Shown: positions 6,359 through 10,667 of the stretch, one piece after another
How positions within the stretch are numbered: the first letter of the stretch is position 1
Layout: every line of letters begins with the position of its first letter
Origin: Patescibacteria group bacterium
GTDB lineage: Bacteria; Patescibacteriota; Patescibacteriia; 2-12-FULL-60-25
Assembly (NCBI GenBank): GCA_018061485.1
Contig: JAGOUA010000017.1
Coordinates: 1-10,667, forward strand
Direction: 5' to 3'
DNA: 10,667 nucleotides
Position numbers and translations under genes: made by a program
Notes under the pieces: model-generated
Database searches by the model: none
What the model saw: only the letters and a program-made list of their open reading frames with translations
What the model was told of the DNA's origin: nothing

Positions 6359-7972
6359 ATGCAACGACTGATCTTGGCCCTGTGGGCCTGCCTTGTATGT
6401 GTGGGAGTCTTGATGACTCCCAAGACGGGGCTGACGCAGCCCATCGTGCAGGAAGTCACCACCGAGACGGTGGACGACCGAGCCAACTCCTTCGGAGATT
6501 ACTGGATTGTGGCCAACCGGCCACATTTCGCCCAAGTTCCGCCCCGACGATTGTCGCTCGCGCGGATGGAGAACCCCCTTCCGTGGGTTCGTCCCGGAAG
6601 CGAAGGACTCATCACCTCGCCGGCGCGCCTCTTGTGCGCCAACGCAGGGACCCGATCCCTGTGGCTGACCTGCAAGCAGGCCGACGGCTCGCGGCACATT
6701 GTGCCGTTTCGCTCTCGGTGCGGCGGCACGCCTACCATCACCTCTCTTCTTGGAGGGAGAGCTTGTCAACGTCCCTCGATCATGTCGGTCGAAGGACGAA
6801 GGGTAATCCTCCCCGAACGTCGACTCGTTGAGCGGACGCCTCCGGCGCGCGTGGTCGTACCAACGGCCGCGCCACCGCCCGTCATGGATGTGCCTGTCGC
6901 GCGCGTTGAGCAGCCGCCTACCCGCGCACAAGCCCCTCCCGTGGCCGTAGCGTCACGGAATGCCGAGTGGCCCGCGAGCGCCCTCCTGATGCTGGCCATC
7001 GCGGCTATCATCATGGCTCTCCTTGTTGGCGTGATCGTGCACCTCTACCATGGAAAGAAAACCGTGGAGGACGAAAAAGAATCCGCTGAGGCAACGATCT
7101 TCGCCATGCAGGAAAGCGCTCGACAGCGAACAGCGCAGACTCGCGCGACGCTTTTGGAAGTCCACAGCGCTCGTGAAGCAGATCGTGAACAGGTGCGAAC
7201 AAAAATCGCTCCAGCCGCTTTCGGTCTCGCCGCGCGTCTGAAAAAACTGGAAGAGCAGCATGCGCAAGCCGAGTCTCATCGAGACAAGCTCCTTGGCGAA
7301 GTTCATACACTGAACGCACGGATTCAAGACCTGGAACAGGAGAATGCCGCGCTCCTCAATCAAGCTCAGCCGACGGCGATCGTAGGCGATTCCGAAGAAG
7401 TCGCTCGCCTCAGGCACGCTCTAGCAGACGCAGAGGCGCGACTCACGGTTCTGACCAGTCACGTCGAGGAGCTTGAGAACAGGAAGGCGCGTGACGATAG
7501 CACCTTGGCAGAAACCTTGGTGCATCTCGCCAGCGTAGAAGAAGAACTTGAGAAAGCACGAGCTAAAGAGCAAGATCTCCTCACACAGATTGCAGAGCTG
7601 AGGATCCAGCTTGAGGCCCGTCAAGAACCTACGGAGAAGCTCTTTCCTCCGAAGCCTTCAGATCCTCCCCCGGTAATGACTGACTCGAGGCCCCCTGGCG
7701 ATGGACATCCGTCCCTTGGAGTGCCCCGCGAGCCGACACCTGCACGCGGATCGTCTGATGGTCGCCAGCGTCGCTCAACGATTCCCGGCCCCGGTGGATC
7801 CCCTGAACCTGACGACGGCTTCAAATCCTTCGATGACGGGGGCCCCGAGGAGCCGACGGCGGTCCAGGAGGTTCCTCGACCGCGTGCCGCTAATCCTCCG
7901 GGTACCGTTCCCAGCGTTCCACCCGCACAGCACATCAGCGGGGTACATCCAAAACCCGCCACCGGCTCTTAG
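6359..7972 (+). CDS. Unrecognised membrane protein: exported Cys domain, membrane span, coiled coil, disordered tail
   Basis: A 537-residue protein I do not recognise. Residues 1-26 form a hydrophobic signal peptide or anchor (LILALWACLVCVGVLM) without an obvious cleavage site. Residues 27-150 form an exported domain with four cysteines (C93, C105, C121, C136), enough for two disulfides. A Pro/Val/Arg-rich linker (158-200) leads to a second hydrophobic span (206-229, ALLMLAIAAIIMALLVGVIV). HGKK follows the span, which puts the C-terminal half in the cytoplasm. Residues 232-422 are charged and heptad-like with Leu/Ala spacing (LKKLEEQ, LEQENAALLNQ, VEEELEKARAKEQ), broken by PTAIVGD near 338-344: a two-part coiled coil. 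The tail (423-537) is Pro/Gly/Asp-rich and probably disordered. The architecture suggests a sensor or scaffold linking outside to inside. It has its own promoter, leader and terminators and opposes its neighbours. A hand count over 6841-6900 gives 44 G+C of 60. The start is supported by GGAG eight bases upstream. Confidence 0.85.
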   Translation: MQRLILALWACLVCVGVLMTPKTGLTQPIVQEVTTETVDDRANSFGDYWIVANRPHFAQVPPRRLSLARMENPLPWVRPGSEGLITSPARLLCANAGTRSLWLTCKQADGSRHIVPFRSRCGGTPTITSLLGGRACQRPSIMSVEGRRVILPERRLVERTPPARVVVPTAAPPPVMDVPVARVEQPPTRAQAPPVAVASRNAEWPASALLMLAIAAIIMALLVGVIVHLYHGKKTVEDEKESAEATIFAMQESARQRTAQTRATLLEVHSAREADREQVRTKIAPAAFGLAARLKKLEEQHAQAESHRDKLLGEVHTLNARIQDLEQENAALLNQAQPTAIVGDSEEVARLRHALADAEARLTVLTSHVEELENRKARDDSTLAETLVHLASVEEELEKARAKEQDLLTQIAELRIQLEARQEPTEKLFPPKPSDPPPVMTDSRPPGDGHPSLGVPREPTPARGSSDGRQRRSTIPGPGGSPEPDDGFKSFDDGGPEEPTAVQEVPRPRAANPPGTVPSVPPAQHISGVHPKPATGS

Positions 7973-7981
7973 AGCCCTTTT
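7964..7981 (+). terminator. First intrinsic terminator, over the stop codon
   Basis: GGCTC-TTA-GAGCC (7964-7976) is a perfect 5-bp stem followed by CTTTT. The TAG stop of the orphan gene lies at its loop and 3' arm, so the last two codons form the 5' arm. Confidence 0.55.
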
Positions 7982-7984
7982 CCT

Positions 7985-8008
7985 GCCTCCGCTACACGCG
8001 GGGGCTTT
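7985..8008 (+). terminator. Second intrinsic terminator
   Basis: GCCTCCGC (7985-7992) pairs with GCGGGGGC (7998-8005) across TACAC. In plus-strand RNA this is an 8-bp stem with one G-U pair, followed by TTT and, after CACG, TTTT. On the minus strand the same stem has a C-A mismatch and no U-run, so it mainly serves the plus-strand gene and shields the convergent DUF5995 gene. Confidence 0.65.
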
Positions 8009-8014
8009 CACGTT

Positions 8015-8779
8015 TTACGAGAAGGTTGGGATCAGCAAGAGACGCCCAACGGTCGCTACCGACCGCTCTACGAGCGCAAGATACACGCTCGCCACACGTG
8101 GGCATCGTCGAACCAACCAAAAATACAGAGCCGCCGTTCGCCACGCCATCCAACGCCCTATGCGAATCACCCCCATCGCCAGCCACGCATCCACAGGGTG
8201 CACAATCTCGCTCACCCGCTTGACCCATCCCGTGGCCATGGAGCGCATCGCCCCTACTTCAACTCGCTCTAAAATCGCATTCACGCGAACATAATCTTGA
8301 TAGATGCGCGCATCGCGTGTTGCATCGCGGGGAAAGAGTCTTCGCGTAATATGCGCCGCGAATCCTAAATCGCGCTGAATATGCGCATTCACGCCAGCAA
8401 GCGCAAATTGCAGGGGGCTATATCCCTTTTTTCGTAATAAAAACCGGTGGTGGAAGAATACTGCCCACGAAGGAGGACACGCCCAACGATCGTGCGAAAA
8501 CCAGAGCCATAACGCATCAAAATACAGTCGCGAAAATTGGATCACGAGCTCTTCCATCCAGGCTGGCTCAGCAAAAAATCCCGTCGCGCAATGTGCGCGC
8601 ACCTCGCACGTGACCTGTCGATACAACTCCGTGAACCACCACACCCCATCATCGCGACCAACCACCGATTGAATGCGCTCCATCGCTTCGATCACATCGG
8701 CAAAACACGCAAGCCCCGCTGAGCGCTGACGTAGCTCTTGCGCAAACACACGCTCTCGCGAAGAAACGAACAACCTCAT
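8015..8779 (-). CDS. DUF5995 family protein
   Basis: A 254-residue soluble protein whose family function is unknown. The family blocks are WWFTELYRQVTCEVRA (47-62), FFAEPAWMEELVIQFSRLYFDAL (68-90) and PLQFALAGVNAHIQRDLGFA (122-141), with YQDYVRVNAILERVE (160-174) after. The conserved His, Asn, Asp and Tyr residues suggest a mostly helical domain with a polar pocket, but no catalytic function is established. I chose the ATG at 8779 because an extended -10 box ends six bases before it, which would make the transcript leaderless. The ATG at 8797 would lie upstream of that box and add MCYTSS. It converges on the orphan gene with 42 bp between stops. Neighbours give no functional hint. Confidence 0.82.
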   Translation of the reverse strand: MRLFVSSRERVFAQELRQRSAGLACFADVIEAMERIQSVVGRDDGVWWFTELYRQVTCEVRAHCATGFFAEPAWMEELVIQFSRLYFDALWLWFSHDRWACPPSWAVFFHHRFLLRKKGYSPLQFALAGVNAHIQRDLGFAAHITRRLFPRDATRDARIYQDYVRVNAILERVEVGAMRSMATGWVKRVSEIVHPVDAWLAMGVIRIGRWMAWRTAALYFWLVRRCPRVASVYLALVERSVATVGRLLLIPTFS

Positions 8780-8785
8780 AGAACT

Positions 8786-8794
8786 AGTGTAGCA
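8786..8794 (-). promoter_or_regulatory. Extended -10 promoter of the DUF5995 gene, leaderless geometry
   Basis: Minus strand TGC-TACACT (8794-8786), then six bases, then ATG at 8779. Transcription would start on the A of the ATG. TTGACG sits 13 bp upstream of the -10 box, too close for a normal -35, so the TG extension probably carries recognition. No Shine-Dalgarno sequence precedes either ATG. Confidence 0.5.
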
Positions 8795-8800
8795 CATCGC

Positions 8801-8869
8801 AAAACGTCAATCTTTTGATGTATAAAAAGATCCCTCACAAGACGGCTGCTATTGGATGAGAAGCGACGA
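8801..8869. repeat. 69-bp direct repeat, copy 1
   Basis: Matches 8893-8961 at 64 of 69 positions by hand count, period 92 bp. It ends close to the DUF5995 promoter. It contains the small dyad TCAA-TCTT-TTGA, and CTCACAA can pair with TTGGATGAG across a two-base bulge. Confidence 0.85.
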
Positions 8870-8892
8870 TAGCAATGAGCTTCGAGACTCCC

Positions 8893-8961
8893 AAAACGTC
8901 AATCTTTTGATGCATGGAAAGATCTCTCACAAGACGTCTGCTATTGGATGAGAAGCGACGA
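8893..8961. repeat. 69-bp direct repeat, copy 2
   Basis: Second copy; the five differences are TATAA/CATGG (three positions), CCC/CTC and GGC/GTC. The stem formed by TCTCACAA and TTGGATGAGA is kept. The 23-bp spacer 8870-8892 is not repeated. Only two copies are present, so this is a local duplication, not an array. Confidence 0.85.
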
Positions 8962-9292
8962 GCTGGACCGAGAAAGAACCGGAGACGTACAGAAACGTAC
9001 GTTGAGGATCTTTCTTGGGAAGCTCTCGCTTATCGCCAATATCAGGCGTCTCAACGAAAAAAACGGGGGAATATTCGGTTCTTGTTCCATGGATCACGCC
9101 TCCCCATCGAGCGCAGGAGTACACCCCCGCCCACGTTTGGTATAGCGTATAGATCGTCGAAGAGTCGTGTATGCTCGCACGCGAACATCCATCCATCTTC
9201 AAAAAACCGAATTGACCGAATTTCCACACCGTCCCTTTAGTAAAAAACGTTTTGTGCGTTTCGTCAAGCGCTCTCCTTTTACCGCCCCGTTC
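8962..9292. other. Intergenic stretch without a convincing gene
   Basis: About 330 bp between the direct repeat and the NRAMP stop. It holds a perfect 6-bp hairpin ACGTAC-AGAAAC-GTACGT (8985-9002). It also has open frames on both strands of about 100 codons (minus 9229-8927 from a GTG; plus 8914-9240). Neither shows family similarity that I recognise, and each overlaps the repeat. G+C falls here: a hand count over 9181-9240 gives 27 of 60. It may be gene remnant, regulatory or neutral sequence. Confidence 0.5.
9242..9262 (-). terminator. Weak terminator candidate after the NRAMP gene
   Basis: Minus strand GAAACG (9262-9257), loop CACAAAA, CGTTTT (9249-9244), then TT: a 6-bp stem with one G-U pair whose 3' arm supplies the U-run. 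It lies about 30 bases after the stop. The stem is AT-rich and weak. Confidence 0.25.
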
Positions 9293-10552
9293 TTACCAAT
9301 AGTACGCCCAAATCAACGCACCCAACGCACAACTCATGAGAGCAAACGCTACACCTAGTCCCGCATTCGACCATCGGCTATGCACCTGCTTCTTGAGAAG
9401 CTCGGAACGATTGCCGAGAACCAACAAAATCAACATGAAGGCTGGCGCAAGAAAGGCGTTCGCCACTCCTGACCAGATCAACATGCGCACAGGCGGAAGG
9501 GCTACCACATTCATGAGCAGCGCGATCCCCATCATAACGCCAAGCGACCAATAAAACGCTTTAGCTTCGTGATATTTTGCGTGAAGACTCGCCTTCCATC
9601 CACAGCACTCCGCAAGCGCATAGGCGGACGCACCGATCAGGACCGGAATGGTGAGAAGACCGGTACCTAAAATACCGAGTGTGAACAATGTGGTCGCGGT
9701 AGAACCAACAAACGGAAGAAGGACATTCGCCGCTTGTTCTGCCGTCTCGATCTGCGTGATCCCCTGCGCGTGCAGCGTGCTTGCAGAAGCCACCACGATA
9801 CACCAAAACACCACGTTCGAAACCACCATCCCAATCGCAACATCCAAGCGTAACGACGGCAAAGCCTTCTGAACATTCACGCGACAGATTCCCCCTCGCT
9901 CAGAAGCTTCAATCTCACACGTTTTTCGCTCCTCCAACTCTTCCGCTCCTTGCCAGATCATGAGATAGGGCGAAAGCGTCGTTCCTAAAACAGCAACAAC
10001 CAGCAAGATAAACTCTCGTGAAGGGACCCCCTGAGGAATAAGTGTCGCCATCACGACGTCGCGCCACGAGACGTCCACAAAAGCAAGAACGCCGACATAC
10101 CCAATAAGGGAAAGTACGAGCCATCGCAAGATACGCGAGTACTGAGCATAAGAGAGCTTAAGTTGCGCCACAAAGGTAACAACGGCAAACAGCACCAGCC
10201 ACACCCAACGATTCCCCGGAATAAGAAGCTTGGTCGCGTCAGCCATCATGTTGAGGTCTGCGGCCACGTTAAAGAGATTTCCAAAAATAAACGCCCCAAC
10301 CAGTGGATAGACCACTGCCTTAGGCAAGATACTTTTTGCGAGCGTAAAAAATCCCTTGCGTGTCGTAAGCGCAATACGAGCACTCGCCTCCTGTACCGCC
10401 ATCATGAGCGGCGTAGTGAGTATAGCCAGCCATAATGTCGCAAAACCGAATTGCGCCCCCGCCTGAGTGTACGTGACGATGCCGGCTGGATCATCATCCG
10501 AAGCTCCTGTAATAAGCCCCGGCCCCAACCGTGAAAAGAGCGATCGCTTCAT
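9293..10552 (-). CDS. NRAMP-family divalent metal transporter
   Basis: A 419-residue inner-membrane transporter with about eleven hydrophobic segments, LeuT-like fold, normally coupling divalent metal uptake to protons. Helix 1 carries PGLITGASDDDPAGIVTYTQ (11-30) and helix 6 carries LGTTLSPYLMIWQGAEELEE (189-208). Canonical NRAMP has DPGN in helix 1 and MPH in helix 6; here these read DPAG and SPY. This matches the divergent NRAMP clade with the DDDPxGI and GTTxSPY patterns, which I know as widespread and poorly characterised. Loss of the helix-6 Met makes classical Mn/Fe selectivity uncertain, and Mg or another ion is possible. GNLFNVAADLNMM (91-103) fits helix 3. The ATG at 10552 starts right before the helix-1 region and lies six bases after an extended -10 box. 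No partner genes are near. Confidence 0.92.
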   Translation of the reverse strand: MKRSLFSRLGPGLITGASDDDPAGIVTYTQAGAQFGFATLWLAILTTPLMMAVQEASARIALTTRKGFFTLAKSILPKAVVYPLVGAFIFGNLFNVAADLNMMADATKLLIPGNRWVWLVLFAVVTFVAQLKLSYAQYSRILRWLVLSLIGYVGVLAFVDVSWRDVVMATLIPQGVPSREFILLVVAVLGTTLSPYLMIWQGAEELEERKTCEIEASERGGICRVNVQKALPSLRLDVAIGMVVSNVVFWCIVVASASTLHAQGITQIETAEQAANVLLPFVGSTATTLFTLGILGTGLLTIPVLIGASAYALAECCGWKASLHAKYHEAKAFYWSLGVMMGIALLMNVVALPPVRMLIWSGVANAFLAPAFMLILLVLGNRSELLKKQVHSRWSNAGLGVAFALMSCALGALIWAYYW

Positions 10553-10556
10553 GCGC

Positions 10557-10598
10557 GCAGTATATCAAACTCTCCGCAATGCTTGCAGGATATACTGC
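10557..10598. promoter_or_regulatory. Perfect inverted repeat over the NRAMP promoter, candidate operator
   Basis: GCAGTATATC (10557-10566) and GATATACTGC (10589-10598) are exact reverse complements separated by 22 bp. Arm centres are 32 bp apart, about three helical turns. The left arm covers most of the -10 box, so a protein bound there would block transcription. It does not resemble the Fur, MntR or DtxR consensus sites I know. Confidence 0.5.
10559..10567 (-). promoter_or_regulatory. Extended -10 promoter of the NRAMP gene, leaderless geometry
   Basis: Minus strand TGA-TATACT (10567-10559), then GCGCGC, then ATG at 10552. TATACT matches five of six consensus bases; no good -35 is present at 16-18 bp. 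The distance places the start of transcription on the ATG. No Shine-Dalgarno sequence could exist in such a transcript. Confidence 0.55.
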
Positions 10599-10667
10599 AA
10601 ACACACGGCGACAATTTACAACAAACCACAAACCCTCCATACTGGACGGCGTCCTTCGTAGCTTTAG
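10599..10667. other. Upstream edge sequence with a small dyad
   Basis: No gene start or end is supported. It contains the dyad GGACG-G-CGTCC (10644-10654). On the minus strand the edge reads AAAGCTACGAAGGACG (from 10666 down) and then TATGGAGGG, which resembles short dispersed repeats I recall from Patescibacteria intergenic regions. A minus-strand frame is open across it into the NRAMP 5' end, but nothing supports coding. Confidence 0.3.

Noticed and set aside
6005..6931. Minus-strand open frame of 308 codons spanning the divergent region
   Set aside because: It overlaps the DUF4012 N-terminus and the orphan gene antisense, and crosses the promoter and leader; the product is Arg/Gly/Ser-rich shadow sequence.
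7701..8294. Plus-strand open frame of 197 codons
   Set aside because: It overlaps the tail of the orphan gene in another frame and runs through both terminators into the antisense of the DUF5995 gene.
8801..8961. CRISPR-like array
   Set aside because: Only two copies of a 69-bp unit with a single 23-bp spacer, five mismatches and no cas genes.
8927..9229. Possible 100-residue minus-strand gene ending in the direct repeat
   Set aside because: GTG start with only a weak ribosome site, no recognisable similarity, and its last codons are part of the 69-bp repeat; kept only as a possible remnant.

Overview
The window looks like a stretch of chromosome from a member of the Candidate Phyla Radiation (Patescibacteria). 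This assignment is an inference. It rests on a cysteinyl-tRNA synthetase with non-standard signature motifs, a DUF4012 membrane protein next to mreB and a glycosyltransferase, a TrmB-like HTH regulator, and compact gene spacing. UGA is used as a stop (glycosyltransferase gene), so the UGA-recoded lineages (Absconditabacteria, Gracilibacteria) are unlikely. G+C is middling by eye. No rRNA, tRNA, CRISPR array or insertion sequence was seen.

Region 1 (positions 1-6234, all minus strand, read right to left) is one tight gene string: DUF4012 membrane protein, mreB, GT4-type glycosyltransferase, TrmB-like regulator, then cysS, which runs off the left edge. Gaps are 27 bp (DUF4012 to mreB) and 2 bp (mreB to glycosyltransferase). 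The regulator overlaps the glycosyltransferase by 32 bp. cysS has its own candidate promoter in a 53-bp gap. The first three genes plausibly act together on cell shape and surface polysaccharide.

Region 2 (6235-8014, plus strand) is a single self-contained unit running against its neighbours. It has an extended -10 promoter with a good -35 box, a roughly 60-nt leader holding competing hairpins, a 537-residue unrecognised membrane protein, and two tandem terminators, the first built over the stop codon. The protein has an N-terminal signal or anchor, a four-cysteine exported domain, a Pro-rich linker, one membrane span, a long coiled coil and a Pro/Gly-rich tail. This is the best candidate for something undescribed.

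Region 3 (8015-10667, minus strand) holds a DUF5995-family protein and an NRAMP-type metal transporter. Each appears to start from an extended -10 promoter placed so that transcription would begin at the ATG (leaderless). Between them lie about 500 bp without a convincing gene, including a 69-bp direct repeat with a 92-bp period. Upstream of the transporter a perfect 10-bp inverted repeat overlaps the promoter and may be an operator.
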